Below the pieces are notes generated by a model. That model ran no database searches. It saw nothing but the letters and a program-made list of their open reading frames with translations, and was not told the DNA's origin. The translations under genes were made by a program, and so were the position numbers. From contig CM053248.1 in NCBI GenBank assembly GCA_028583405.1, forward strand, positions 22,432,543 through 22,496,542: 64,000 nucleotides of DNA, read 5' to 3'. Of the stretch, positions 40,601-53,800 are shown piece by piece (position 1 is the stretch's first letter; each line of letters begins with the position of its first letter). This stretch comes from Pogonophryne albipinna. Taxonomy: Eukaryota; Chordata; Actinopteri; Perciformes; Artedidraconidae.

Positions 40601-43600
40601 TACCACAGGTGGACTCCAGTCAAGTTATAGAAACATCTCAAGGATGATCAGTGGAAACGGGATGCGCCTGAGCTCAATTTTCAGTGTCAAAGCAAAGGGT
40701 GTGAATACTTATGTACATGTGATATTTCATTTGATTATTTAGAAACGTTTTCTATTGGTCATTATGGGGTATTGTGTGTGGAATGTTGAGGAAAAAAAAC
40801 AATTTAATCCATTTTGAAATAAGGCTGAAACATAACAAAATGTAAAAAAAGTTAAGGGGTATGAATACTTTCCGGATGCACTGTAAATGTTACTTTGTGC
40901 TAAGGCATACATGTGTCTTTAAAGGGGAAATATTATGCTATTCCTACTTTTGACAGATACAGGTACAGTGGGGCAAAAAAGTATTTAGTCAACAACCAAT
41001 TGTGCAAGTTCTCCCACTTAAAAAGATGAGAGAGGCCTGTAATTTTCATCCTAGGTACACTTCAACTATGAGAGACAGAATGGGGGGAAAGAATCCAGGA
41101 AATCACATTGTAGTATTTTTAATGAATTCATTGGTAAATTCCTCGGTAAAATAAGTATTTGGTCACCTACAAACTAACAAGATTTCTGGCTCTCACAGAC
41201 CTGTAACTTCTTCTTTAAGAGCCTCCTCTGTCCTCCACTCGTTAACTGTATTAATGGCACTTGTTTGAACTCGTTATCAGTATAAAAAGACACCTGTCCA
41301 CAACCTCAAACAGTCACACTCCAAACTCCACTATGGCCAAGACCAAAGAGCTGTCAAAGGACACCACAAACAAAATTGTAGACTGCACCAGGCTGGGAAG
41401 ACTGAATCTGCAATAGGTAAGCAGCTTGGTGTGAAGAAATCAACGGTGGGAGCAATTATTAGAAAATGGAAGACATACAAGACCACTGATAATCTCCCTC
41501 GATCTGGGGCTCCACGCAAGATCTCACCCCGTGGGGTCAAAATGATCACAAGAACGGTGAGCAAAAATCCCAGAACCAAACGGGGGGACCTAGTCAATGA
41601 CCTGCAGAGAGCTGGGACCAAAGTAACAAAGGCTACCATCAGTAACACACTACGCCGCCAGGGACTCAAATCCTGCAGTGCCAGACGTGTCCCCCTGCTT
41701 AAGCCAGTACATGTCCAGGCCCGTCTGAAGTTTGCTAGAGAGCATTTAGATGATCCAGAAGAGGATTGGGAGAATGTCATATGGTCAGATGAAACCAAAA
41801 TAGAACTTTTTGGTAAAAACTCAACTAGATGTGTTTGGAGGAGAAAGAATGCTGAGTTGCATCCAAAGAACACCATACCTACTGTGAAACATGGGGGTGG
41901 AAACATCATGCTTTGGGGCTGTTTTTCTGCAAAGGGACCAGGACGACTGATCCGTGTAAAGGAAAGAATGAATGGGGCCATGTATCGTGAGATTTTGAGT
42001 GACAACCTCCTTCCATCAGCAAGGGCATTGAAGATGAAACGTGGCTGGGTCTTTCAGCATGACAATGATCCCAAACACACCGCCCGGGCAACGAAGGAGT
42101 GGGTTCGTAAGAAGCATTTCAAGGTCCTGGAGTGGCCTAGCCAGTCTCCAGATCTCAACCCCATAGAAAATCTTTGGAGGGAGTTGAAAGTCCGTGTTGC
42201 CCAGCGACAGCCCCAAAACATCACTGCTCTAGAGGAGATCTGCATTGGAGGAATGGGCCAAAATACCAGCAACAGTGTGTGAAAACCTTGTGAAGACTTA
42301 CAGAAAACGTTTGACCTCTGTCATTGCCAACAAAGGGTATATAACAAAGTATTGAGATGAACTTTTGTTATTGACCAAATACTTATTTTCCACCATAATT
42401 TGCAAATAAATTCTTTAAAAATCAGACAATGTGATTTTCTGGATTTTTTTTTCTCATTCTGTCTCTCATAGTTGAGGTATACCTAGGATGAAAATTACAG
42501 GCCTCTCTCATCTTTTTAAGTGGGAGAACTTGCACAATTGGTGGCTAACTAAATACTTTTTTGCCCCACTGTATATGCAAACAAATGTGTTTTTTAAACA
42601 TTAAATGTGTGAACATTTTCTTATAGAAACAAAACATATGACTATTAAGCAGAGGTGGGACCAAGTCATTGTTTTGCAAGTCCGAGTCAAGTCTCAAGTC
42701 TTTGCGCTCAAGTCCGAGTCAAGTCTCAAGTCTTTGCGCTCAAGTCCAAGTCGAGTCTCAAGTCAGGATGGGCAAGTTCAAGTCAAGTCCAAGTCAAGTC
42801 CAAGTCCTAAACTTTGACAAAACGAGTCATAAACAAGTCATTATGTGTTTTTCACCAAATGTAATGTAACCACTCCATCGATCAACAGAATAATACTTAA
42901 TAATTAAATTGCTCTTTATTAGTCACATTAATAATTTAATAACCAATTTTCTCTCTGCTGGTAAAGTAACGTGTGTCTTTCTAATTTAAGAGGGATCAGT
43001 AAGGTAAGGCTACCGTGACGGTTTGATTCAGAAGGAGTTTAATGTATAAGATCCCTAATGTTGAGGTAACCAGAATGTTTATTTCCACTGTGTACAACAT
43101 GTTATAAGGGACCCACAATCTATCTTTATGCAAGGGATAATGTGCAGCGAGGTCGTCTCTATGGGGAAAAGAACTCCTGAATCTAGATCCCTCTGCAGGT
43201 GGTACTTTAACTACATTTTGATCCTAATACTTTTGTACTTTTACTTGTAACATTTTGAATGCAGGACTTTTTATTGTAACCGAGTATTCCTACACCCTGG
43301 TACTTTTGTACTCAAGTACAAGATCTGAACTTCTCCCACCTCTGACAGTAAATCCTGAGTGGTTACCAAAATAAAGGTAACCAAAAAAGGTTATTTTCAT
43401 TTTACAAATCCTGCACTCAGCATTGCTTTCTCCAATATCATTGAAAAGCAGCCAGATGCTGCTTCTTTTTTCGGTTTTCGCTCATTTCTTGACTTTTTCC
43501 GACGCACTTGCATTTAAATCCGTCTCCCCGTCGCTCTGTGCAGCTGGCCTGCTGTGCCCCGCACCCTTCTTTCACATAATGGTATGATCCTAGTGTGTCC

Positions 43601-46600
43601 TCGCATATGATTGGCCGCATGGTGGCCCAGCTAAATAAAGACCCGCCCCTGCCTGCAAGGATTCTCAGCAAGAGTAGGAGCGGCTGAAGATTCTGCTCTC
43701 CCCGACGGGAGTCTGCTCTTCTAGCGGCATCTCGCGATCGGCGTGTTGGAGACCTCTGAATTAAATGATCAAGTCACCTCAAGTCAGAAGGCTCAAGTCC
43801 AAGTCAAGTCCCGAGTCATTGGTGTTCAAGTCCAAGTCGAGTCAGAAGTGTTATGTGATTTTGTCAAGTCGAGTCTCAAGTCATCAAATTGGTGACTCGA
43901 GTCTGACTCGAGTCAAAGTCATGTGACTCGAGTCCACACCTCTGCTATTAAGTATAAACCTAAAATTGGGCTTGATATGTCCCTTTTAAAAACATAAAAT
44001 AACTACTTATTGCCACTTGGGGGTAGCACAAACAAGACTTAATGACAACTCGCATTTTATCCAATAAATCCAATATTATCTCTCTTTTTAAACTCTGTTA
44101 TTGGTCTCTACTAAATGAGGGGAAATATGTGGCTCTTTAGCTGCTAAATGCTCCACTAAGTTCACCAGCTGGTCTCTTACTGTGTCTGATGTTTGCTGCT
44201 GAGCAGGTAGTGAGGCTTTTCATCTCACTTAAAAGAAATGTAAACCGCTGCCTGCTCCATAGGACACAGAACTACAGTATGATTATTTGCACCCACCTTG
44301 AGGTCGTCTTTGAAGGGGTCGGTGTTGGCGGTGCTCATCCTCAGAGCCAGCTCCAGCAGGGCTTCCAGTCGGGGGGGAACAATGTCGTCCACCGGCTTCT
44401 TCAGCTCCTCCTCTGTCAGGTCCATGAAGTGCACGAAGAAATCCCCTTTGTCCATCAAGAAGTAGTGCTTGATGGATCTAATGACACAGACACATCGAGT
44501 TTTAAAGGAATATCAGTGAATCATTACATCCAAAAGATTGTAGGCAAGACTTGTACCCAAATATGAGTATCTGCTAGGGATGTAACTATACCAAAAACTC
44601 ACGGTACGCTAATATCGCGATAAAAAGTCCACGGTACGATATTTATCGCGATATTGAAAAATAAAGGGAAAAAATGAATTATTTTTTTTCTTTATTAAAT
44701 AATACATCTTATTTCTCCAGCATTTTAGTAGGATAGTAGTATTTTAAAGTGTCAACAATATAATAACCAGACCCTGCAATAGAATATATCAAGTTTCACT
44801 TTAGTTTTTCAAGTAACTCAACTCTAACTCTCTAACTCACTCACTCAGCATCATGAAGGTTATCTCTTAGGAATATGAGCATGTCCACATTTCCAGGTAG
44901 AAGCTGGGATGTTTGGGCGTTTACAATATCCCCTGCTGTGGAAAAAACTCTCTTGCTTGGTACTGATGTTGCTGGGACAGAGAGATATGCTTTGGCCATG
45001 GGTGACAGCAGTGGGTCAAACTGTGCATTGTCTCTCCACCTCTACAGTTTTTGCCAAGAAGGTGAAGCTTATTGACAGGGTGAGATATAAATATACTGTT
45101 GGTACTTGTCAATGTCTCTGTGTACATGTAGCGCTGTAAATACGATGTCCTTTTGTGTTATCTGTTTTATGTTCATGTTGTAACCTACTTGCTGCCATGT
45201 TGGACAGGTCTCCCTTGAATATGAGATCTCAATGGGACCATCTGGTTGAATAAAGGTTTAAAAAAGAAAGAAATGTAAATCGCGGTAGATTTTGTCAGTC
45301 TCATGACGGTATTGAGAAATGTATTTACCGCGATATTCGATATATTGTTACATCCCTAGTATCTACAGATGGGTATTTCTTTGTATTCAATGCTATTGAG
45401 GTTTTCTAAATTAGCTTTGAATGTCATATTTTTATAACATCATAAAACAAAACAAAAAGATCAAAAAAGAGTGGTTATCAGATTAAATGACTGTCTTTAA
45501 TTATATATGTTGTCAGTAAGGGAGAGGAAAGCGTGGACTTATATTTAATGGATAGTTATTATTGTTAGAAATAAATGCAGATGCTTCCATAAAGGACACT
45601 AGGGCTTTTGAAAGACTGAATACTCTCTCTTATCTCCCTTGGTTCCAAATACCACTCAGCATCTACCTGAGGCGTAGCACCAGCTCCTTCTCCTCCATGA
45701 GGAAGTCCAGCAGGACCTTGCTGGCGTAGTTGTAAGCTTTCTCTATCTGCTCCACATAGGCCCTCTCCTTCAGGGTGTACAGCACCTCCTTAGCATCAGG
45801 ACACGTCACATCGCGGCCGCACTCCCGCACCACATTCAGGTATTTCCCTACAAAATGACAGAGAAAGAAAATCAATATCTTGTTTAAGAAAGGTTTTTTT
45901 ACTGTTTGACATTTGTTTGTTAGTTTGTTTTTTACCTGTGCTTAATATCTTGTCTGCCATTTTCTGTAGAAAGGAAGGAATGCGATGTTGTACGATGGTG
46001 TATCTCTGATCCCAGTACTTGTCGTTGTAGTCCTCCTGAATCTTCTCTTTCTGCAGCTCGTGCTCCTCCACCATGAACTCACTGTGGGGGAACAAATATA
46101 GACAATAGAAGCCAATCAGATTCAAACACGGAGTAGATTCTATGATAGAGGGGCCACAAAAAATCTCTTTTATGGGACTGGCAGAGGGACTTTACGAGCT
46201 TAAAATTACAAATGTACTCTTTAATCAAGAAAATTGTGTAATCCTTTTACCCCTAATTGTTGAAGGAACTTCATCGTCACAGTTCTTTCTTGGAAAAGTT
46301 TGACCCCCTCCCTTGACTCTCAACAACAATGGTCCTAATAGCCGTCGTAAAATACAAGTGTAATCTGTTATTTTCGAGCGTCAGTGTAAACTGTACCTGT
46401 ATGGATCCTTGATGATGCCCCTGTAGGTCCACTTCTCCAGTATTTCAAAGTAGGGCACGCTGGCTGCTTTAGTGAGGTAGAGGCACAGCTCCTGGGCCTG
46501 GCTGTCCCCGGTGTAGTTGAAGGTTCGGTCGTGGAGGAGGCTCAGTGTCGCCCCCCCCATACACTCCCCTTTGTCCACCGAGGAAGCTGTGAAATGAGTG

Positions 46601-49600
46601 GAAGAAAAACGATTTCATATTTTTAAAAGGTACCGGTTTGATTAGTGCAGTTATCTATAGAAAATAACAAAAACATTTCCTAACCAATTCTATCTTCGAA
46701 CAGTAAAGAATCACCCCCCCAGGGTATAACACACGTTATTAGTTTGAACTTGTATTGTTTAGGGATGAAATGTTGACATCAACAGCTGAGCTCAAACTGC
46801 TGGGTCACACTGAATTAGTTTAGTTAATTACTTTTGTCAGGTATTTTTAATTATTCCTTCTTAGTCCTTTGTCAAATATCCTTGTTAATTTGTATCATAT
46901 TTTGTTAACTACATTCTGTTTGCTAAGTTTTAGTTGACTAAAGGTCTGGGTATTTGACTATTTTAGTTTTGTTTTAGTCGGGCCAGACAAATACATACTT
47001 TGTTTTTAAACTACATTTAATCTTGTCTTTTTTGTCAACAATATTACTTGTTGATATAGTCACAGTTAGTGTTTATTGACGTTGAAAATAAACGTTAGCA
47101 AAACATATTTAGTCGTAGTTTTTCATTTTTAAAATGAACACTGCCCCAATCAAAGACAAACATTTTGATCAGTCTCACCGATGGAGGCCAGTATCTCCAT
47201 GGTCCTCATGGTGGGCTGGATGTAGAACCAGAGCTTCTGCAGGGACAGCAGGCCCTGCCGCTGCAGGTGCTCCAGCTGAGTGACCAGGATCAGGTACTCC
47301 TTCATCAGGGTCCTCATGGCCGCCGTCAGCGCGTGGTTCACCTGGCCGTACTCAAAGGACAACTTCTCCTCAATGAAGCTGAACGATGAACACAACAGAA
47401 CCATCTGATAATGTGTCCTCAGATTATAAATGTCTATGAACAACTGACATATTTATATTCTTACCGTGTTATAGTGGAGTAATACGACGCAACTGGTAAT
47501 ATTCTGTTAACCAGTTCTTTGATGGACATGTCCAGCGTTGAATCCACGATGAAGGAGCGGTTCTGCCTCCCCAGGACAGGCTGAGCTGTGATGTCCCGCC
47601 CATCAACACCAACCAGGACAAACAGCAGATCCTCCACCAGAGCTTGTTCCTGAGCAGGCAGGGGCAACGTACCTGAGCGCAGAAAACCCAGGTATAAACA
47701 CCAACAACAACAACAACAAATACAGTATTTTGAAGTAGAACACAACTCATTTCAGGTCGATGACGATCCAGTCAGGTGGATAATGAGCTAGTGTCGGGCT
47801 GCACACTGCAGAAATTCATTTCCAATGTGTTGGCTTACCGATGGCCACAGCTGGATCTCCTGAGGGGCCGGAGCTGGTGATGAAGTCTCCGAGGAGAGCA
47901 GGACGGTCGTACACCCAGTTAGGAAACACAGGGTTGGGCAGGGTGGGGTTCTTCTTGTTGTGTTTGTCCCTCAGCATCTTCCGTGTGACTTCAGCAGGCT
48001 ACAGAAAACACAAATGACAAAGAGAGGCGGATTAATCAAGAGCCGATAAAAGGGCAAAATGTCATTTGAAGCTAGTATTGTTATGATTGACTCTCTTGCC
48101 ATAGGCTTTGAGTCCTGATGGGACCTTAATAATGGCCTAAACAGCAAGTGTGTCGTAAAACAGTAGGTTGTTGACTCTGTTGAGGTAGAGGAAGAAAAGC
48201 ACGCATATACCTCTAGATGGGATTGAAAATAATTGAACCCCTAACATCACTAAACCCACTAAACCCTCCAAGAGAAATCATTTCCATCCAAGTTGACTTC
48301 ATCTGAATGGCCTGTTCTACATTGTGTTGGACCAACCTAACCTCAGATCTGATGCATCTGAGTTATAATTGCTCACCAGTGGAGCGTTGGAGCTGGCCGT
48401 CACGTTGCCGAGCTTCTTCCGCAGCTCGTCCAGCTCCTGCATGGACATCTTGGTGCTGGTCTGAGGCAGACTGTAGCTGGTGGTCGTGGTTGCCGTGGTG
48501 TTTGTGGATGACTCTGACCTCTCTTTGGCATTTTGCTGCAGAAATTGGAGGGTCTACGGAAAATATCATGACATAGCTGTGAGACACTGTGATAAGAAAG
48601 CTTAACAAATGAGGTCAAACGGAGGTTTATCTCGCTTTCTTAACGTGGTGGAAAATCAACAAATCGAGGCACGTCTATCTCCTATTTACACAAGTCATAA
48701 GAGTTTTTTCTCTTGAAAGTTTGTGATGCAACCTAAAGAGTGTTAACTGTATATTTCCCTTGTCTGTTGACACTACTCCCATTGTTGAGAGGGGAATTAT
48801 ATAACCATATCAGAAATAGGATTCATTCTTTACACCATGATCACCTAAAATCCATTAAACCAAAGTGTGAAGTAAGTTTATCGGATGTAATAAACAAAGA
48901 AAAACAGATAATAAGCTGCTTGTAAACAATGTGTTACCTCTTTATCCTCACAGAGTTTGGACAGCAGGTAGACAAGAGGGTCGAGGTTTCGAACATTTTT
49001 GGACTTGAGCTCCTCGTACTTCCTCAAGAAGTCCTCGGGGGTTTTAGAAAACTCAGCTAATTTGACCTGAAAATTATAACAGGCAATATAGGAATATATT
49101 CACAATTAGCAACACATTTCAAAATTGTTGTGGTTCCTTCCACAGAAAGATTTATTTATGTTATATACTACAATTATGCCATTGTTCATCCAGATCCAGG
49201 CATGTATTTTAAACAATAAACATGAATAGCACATGCAAAGAGATGTCTCAGTAATTCATATTTATGTATCCATCTTCATAAGTTGCGACACAAGCATGAA
49301 CTCAACAAAGTGCAATGTGCAGTTGATGCAGAAACATTTGATTAAAAAAGCATTTGTTGACCAATGAGGCCTGCAAAAGTTCTTAATATGATCCTTTCAT
49401 GCCACCTTATCACTTTCGGTGAAGTCTGTCACGTTGTAAGACTTTTGCCTGCTTATGAAGTTATACTAAAGCATGTCTGTTAACACTCACCTTAGCACTG
49501 TGAGAAGACACTGTAGTATTGACATAGGGAGTCCTGTGTTTCTGCAGCAGGTCGATGTAGCCCTCTGCTCCATCACCTCCTCGGACATGGAGCAGGCTCA

Positions 49601-49640
49601 GCAGCTCGTTCACATCATGGTGGATCCTGAACTCACTCAT
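34680..49640 (-). CDS. tubgcp2: Gamma-tubulin complex component 2 (GCP2), 17 coding exons
   Basis: Core subunit of gamma-tubulin small and ring complexes that nucleate microtubules at centrosomes. Exons in gene order: 49491-49640, 48938-49066, 48377-48553, 47839-47998, 47465-47672, 47179-47378, 46397-46586, 45936-46081, 45667-45847, 44297-44477, 38551-38723, 38242-38370, 38049-38169, 37767-37910, 35554-35670, 35254-35417, 34680-34755. GT-AG borders and phases agree and close at 2646 nt (881 aa; human is about 900). The start [17 protein letters not shown] and segments such as [15 protein letters not shown] match GCP2 closely (from memory). The two Spc97/Spc98-type GRIP domains occupy about residues 190-500 and 510-870. 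The large intron 38724-44296 and the intron 35671-37766 are filled by transposons. The gene lies next to adam8 as in mammals. Confidence 0.96.
35783..37754. mobile_element. hAT-like element F with TAGTGTTAATTTCGT ends, TSD ctgtcaac
   Basis: A 1972-bp element starts TAGTGTTAATTTCGT and ends ACGAAATTAACACTA, a perfect 15-bp inverted repeat. It is flanked by ctgtcaac (35775-35782, 37755-37762). Near both ends are many TTTAGTC or TTCGTC motifs. It carries another insertion (36337-37176). Its right end is only 12 bp from the splice donor of tubgcp2 exon 14. Confidence 0.92.
36337..37176. mobile_element. Element G nested in F, flanked by tgacggacag
   Basis: A 10-bp direct repeat tgacggacag (36327-36336 and 37177-37186) brackets 840 bp that begins CAGGGGCGGCGGG and ends TTAGCCTTCCCAAACA. 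GGAAGGCTAA and its complement occur near both ends, but the right end lacks the expected CCGCCCCTG, so the terminal repeat is eroded or the duplication is 8 bp with different borders. Non-coding. Confidence 0.65.
39340..40883 (-). mobile_element. Second Tc1/mariner family, decayed copy
   Basis: The ends are AGTGCATCCGGAAAGTATTC and its inverted form ending GATGCACTG, bounded by TA (39338-39339 with one changed end base, and 40884-40885). It is 1544 bp. The transposase runs on the minus strand. Distinct from the CAGTGGGG family at 20713 and 40966, and clearly older by its damage. Confidence 0.92.
39500..40508 (-). pseudogene. Tc1-like transposase remnant, frameshifted
   Basis: Reading minus, 40508-40128 encodes the N-terminal helix-turn-helix half (starts [18 protein letters not shown]), and a shifted frame 40006-39683 encodes the catalytic half with [11 protein letters not shown] and [12 protein letters not shown]. 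The usual PIE around the third acidic residue is altered to RVE, though the Glu remains. The middle motif region is disrupted by indels. The downstream limit near 39500 is approximate. Confidence 0.85.
40966..42571 (+). mobile_element. Tc1/mariner element, copy 2 (same family as 20713)
   Basis: The 1606-bp element has ends CAGTGGGGCAAAAAAGTATT and GCCCCACTG, with TA at 40964-40965 and 42572-42573. It is nearly identical to copy 1 but lacks the hAT interruption, so it shows the empty target site. It lies in the large tubgcp2 intron, antisense to the gene. Confidence 0.96.
41333..42355 (+). pseudogene. Tc1 transposase copy 2 with two frameshifts
   Basis: Relative to copy 1 there is a one-base deletion around 41381-41385 (early in the DNA-binding region) and a one-base insertion around 42245 (after the third catalytic motif). 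The long frame between them, 41431-42282, keeps [22 protein letters not shown] and [11 protein letters not shown]. Inactive as written. Confidence 0.92.
42650..43944. mobile_element. hAT-like element E, copy 2, TSD ctattaag
   Basis: The 1295-bp element has the same CAGAGGTGGGACC and CCACACCTCTG ends and pentamer arrays as the element at 21892, and the same orientation. It is flanked by ctattaag (42642-42649, 43945-43952). It begins only 78 bp beyond the end of Tc1 copy 2. Non-coding. Confidence 0.94.
44575..45358 (-). mobile_element. Decayed hAT element with transposase remnant
   Basis: Starts TAGGGATGTAAC and ends GTTACATCCCTA, a 12-bp perfect inverted repeat. The flanks are gtatctgc (44567-44574) and gtatctac (45359-45366), an 8-bp duplication with one change. 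It is 784 bp after internal deletion and carries a transposase 3' fragment on the minus strand. It lies in the tubgcp2 intron between exons 10 and 9. Confidence 0.9.
44841..44999 (-). pseudogene. hAT transposase C-terminal dimerisation fragment
   Basis: Minus-strand frame of about 52 residues with [20 protein letters not shown] and [15 protein letters not shown], the hallmark of the hAT family C-terminal dimerisation domain, ending at a TGA. The upstream transposase is gone. This fragment supports reading the many 8-bp-duplication elements in the window as hAT-related. Confidence 0.88.
46793..47120. mobile_element. Old relic related to element F
   Basis: The stretch has TTTTAGTTGACTAAAGGTCTGG and repeated TTTTAGTC motifs that parallel the left part of element F (35800-35950). 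Ends and target duplication are no longer recognisable. It lies in a tubgcp2 intron just upstream (plus-strand sense) of the exon at 47179. Confidence 0.4.
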
Positions 49641-50898
49641 GGCTCAGTCAGCTGGAATAACACACACTTTATTAAATGAAACAATAAAGAGAATAGACTA
49701 GCCCCATATAGAGATGGCTCCTACTGACCAACTTATTTAATTTAACAGATTTAGTTTCAACCAGATATTTGAAATGCGTGCGTGCACCATCTTCTCTTAC
49801 GAGCTGTGATGCTGAGCTAACAGTCAACAGTTATCTGATGCTAGCTTGGTAACTGCCTCGGGTAAAATAAACCATTAGGATGCTAACTGCGTAGCTAACT
49901 TATAAAGCATGAAATATATAATTAATTGAACTGTAATAACAACGTTACTCAGTAATAATAAGCCTTATTACAGGTGTAACCAGAGTCTCAACAAGCACTA
50001 TACCTGTCAGCCGTGTCTGTTTCAATACAACAGCAAACAAGCACCAAACGCGCCGACAACCAGTCAAATCCTTCTTCTTCTTCTTCTTCTTCTGCTGTAA
50101 TAGGGGCGGGGCTGGCGCCACACTGCCCTCCAAAGGTTAAAAAAGAATCCTACAACAATGCTTGTATTTCTTATTTTTATAGAACATAAATATAAAGAAA
50201 AAATATACCCAAAAAAACTAAACAGAAAGGGAAATCATTTACAATGATGGAGAAAATTATGTTATCATAAATATAAGCGTAATTGTAAGCTATATACTGT
50301 CAAATATGTCCCTTTCCGTCATTTATGATTTGTCTTATATATGGCTATATCATTATGAATGTAAAAATAAAGGTATCATGCTCAAAGGATGCCTGTTAAA
50401 TAAGATATATTTGTTATATATTTAAAATAAATGTTTTTTATAAACACTATATATTATTTCACATATATTAACATTTTAATAAATGTTATTATTTGGGAGG
50501 CTAAACTTCCACCTACCAAATATTACTTTTAGCTTTTATTTTGAAAAACGACGACACAGCGGAAGTAAACAGTAATCACGTTACAAGGGTTACAACCCGG
50601 AAGAGCTGCCTTTCTCTGATTAACGTTTGAATAGACAAGAATGAGCAATTTATCTTGAGCAGAAACGATTAAACGCGATGCTGCTAACATCGTACAGCCT
50701 TTGATAATCATATCCGTGTCTTAATCTTCGGAGCTGGAGAGACAAAGGCGGTCGAGCGCGAGCAGCAACGCCCTGATGCCAGCCGCCCCGTCGGAGAAAA
50801 ATACCCTCTCCGCTCTGTTTACAAATCGGCTGGGCGAAAGTGTTTCCCCGCAGTGTGTCGTTAGCTAATCGTGTGTGGTTTTCAGACGAATAGAAAAC
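49641..50898. other. Divergent tubgcp2 / kctd2 promoter region
   Basis: The spacer is 1258 bp between two start codons pointing away from each other. A CTT repeat lies near 50070-50093 and AT-rich DNA at 50150-50520. GC-richer sequence around 50560-50900 probably holds the kctd2 5' UTR and start site. Sequence next to 49641 is the tubgcp2 5' UTR side, and an upstream tubgcp2 leader exon is possible near 50000. No further element was recognised. Confidence 0.5.
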
Positions 50899-53800
50899 AT
50901 GGCTGAACTGCATGTCGTGGAGTCGAGCGGCACTGGCACCATAGAGCAGCCCGAGCAGCACCGCGATGTCCGGGGCTCTGTGCGCCTGGCGTCGCCCACT
51001 CTCATGGTTCCTCCGCGGAGCAGCCAGCTCAGCCCCGGCGGGGTGTCGAGCGGCAGCGGCGGACGCTCTGTGTTTGGGTTCCCGGGGAAGAGCAACCCGA
51101 GCTCCCCGTCCGAACCGGCGGACAAGCCGGGCTCGCGCTGGGTTCGCCTGAACGTCGGCGGGACCTACTTCGTCACGACCAAACAGACTCTGTGTCGGGA
51201 CCCCAAATCCTTCCTGTCCCGACTGTGTCAAGAAGACCCCGACCTGGACTCCGACAAAGTGAGCACACACACACAACTTATTGGGTTTAATTGGATTTGT
51301 TTATAGTTTTGTTCATTATAAAGCCCAGTATAACTAAAGCTAGAAGTATCTTTGGATCCTAAAAGCGAGATTCACTGTTTCCTTCATGATATGTATCCGT
51401 TTGTCCTAATTGTAATGTCTTTTTGGTGATATGCAGTGGTGAAATATGTACTATTAGCAAATATTAGCAAAATATAGAAATACTCCTACAGTCAATAAGA
51501 GAAGAGTTTGAATACAAATCCTCAAGTTGAGTTCCATTTACTGGGGTGTTGCAATATTTACAAGAAACTCAGTTTACTTTAGACAAAGAAAAGCACCAAA
51601 ACAAAAGGCAAAAACTTGGTAGTTGGTAAAAAAATAATTTTAACATCAGTCGATTGGCAAGATATTCATACCAACATACTAATTAATTTGAAAAAGAGAA
51701 ACACTTTAACAGCTACTGTTGTGACATTGGAAAACAAATGTGTAGTGAGTTAACAATAATATTGATCCGTTATCTTTATTTAGCAATTAAACAGCTTCTT
51801 AATTTCTCGATTCAAACATATAATCGGCAATAATGTTATGAAATGTCTTGTTATTGATACAGAAATATCCTTCTTACATTAAAATAGTCGCTGTGTGGCT
51901 CCTATTCAATGCGTCTCTTTAACGAATACGTTTTCCTGGACATTATCTGATTCAACATTTGTCCCTTTTCCCATTTCTGCAAAGAGACTACAGTATTTAC
52001 AAGAAGGAAACCAAATCCCCATCACACATGTCGTCCCTTAATTTGCTCCCACAGGATGAGACTGGAGCCTACCTGATCGACAGGGACCCCACATACTTCG
52101 GCCCCATCCTGAACTACCTTCGCCACGGAAAACTGATCATGGATAAAAATCTGGCTGAGGACGGTAAAATACTTTCATCAGGATTTATTTTGCTCAAACA
52201 TCATGCAAAATCTTTGTCTGGGAATATTCATTTTGAGTGTATACAAACCACACAATGAAGTCTGTTTTTTGTGTCAGGCGTTCTTGAGGAAGCCGAGTTC
52301 TACAACATCGCATCACTGGTGAGGCTGGTGAAAGAGAGGATACGGGACAACGAGAACCGAACATCCCAGGTACAGAGAAAACTCCAGTACAAACACAACA
52401 AAAATAGCTTTCTTTGATCTGTGTGCAGATTGTTGATGTTGTTCTGTGTGTTTCTGTCCCTCAGGGCCCTGTGAAGCATGTGTACCGAGTACTACAGTGC
52501 CAAGAGGAGGAACTCACACAGATGGTCTCTACCATGTCAGACGGTTGGAAGTTTGAGCAGGTGCACAAAATACACATTTGTTTTCCCTGTTGTCATGTTT
52601 CAGTTCATGCATCAGTTGTTTCAAAGCTACGCTTTGGAGATCAGCCCCGCACATTTATCAAAAAACATATTTTTTCTTCTCTTCAAATAGAAAAGTGAAG
52701 AGAGTTTATTATATTCAGGCATCTATTTGAGATTTTTTTCATATTTAGTATTGTGAATGTATTCAACAGAGCTGATATGTAGGATTACAATTCACATTTT
52801 TGGCAATAGTGCCAATATCCTGCAAAAATAATATTGCAACCATGCTAAACGCGCTCAAATTGGGAATGAAACATGAACATTTTAAATGTGCTTCATATAA
52901 GCCTAATATCTACAAATTAGGCTTATTAATTCAGACAATATAAGGTCAGGTTTGTTTGTGATTTGCATTAATAATTGGGTCAATGTGTGGGACCATGAAA
53001 GAAGGTCTAATATGGGCCTCTGTTTTGGTTCAAAGACATATTTTGTTATTGTCTTATTCTAAGATATTTATCACTAGAAGATGAATCTTTAGGAAGCCAG
53101 TTTAATAATGTTTGGGCTATGTATCAAAGCAAAACAAATGGCCTGTAAATGCCTTTTCATAGCAATGGTTCACAGTGGCGTTTCTATATGTGCAAAAGTG
53201 GTGGGGCACAAAAAACTCAGATGTCTATATATAAGCTTCTGCAGTGAGGTTCATGGCTGGTGAGGCACTGGCACTGAATCTTCAAGTTTACAAATATTAT
53301 ATTTTGACCTAAATCAAAATATTATATTATTTTCAAAAGCTTTTTTAGTCAGATGCTTCAATTAATTTTAAACAGACAGTTCAACAGAAGGATACCCAAA
53401 AAATGTAATTTTATCATTTAAATATTGAATTGTTCTCTCTTAGTAAGATCCCATTTTCAATAAAATGGTGGTCTTACCTTGACTTGAAGATGAAGTCCAT
53501 TTGCCAATCCAATCTCTATTACTTTTTTGTAAAAGTCCTCCTTATCTTCTTGTAGTTTCAAAAGTCTATCATAAATCGAAATGATGGATTTATGATTCGA
53601 AAATGATAAAAGTAGGGTAGACATGTGGATATTATCCGGCTGAACAAAACGTGCATTTATCTAACAGCTACGTTTCCCACAGATCTTATTTTGAGCTATT
53701 TTCTAAAATCCTATGGAGAAATCTCATTGCTTTTTTGTGGAGGGAAGCCATGCGCACCTTACTTCCTGGTTTTAGGACGCGTCTCTCTCCTCCTCTTCAC

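Noticed and set aside
50650..51276. 208-codon minus ORF over kctd2 exon 1
   Set aside because: Antisense of a GC-rich coding exon; splice structure and protein match support the plus-strand gene.
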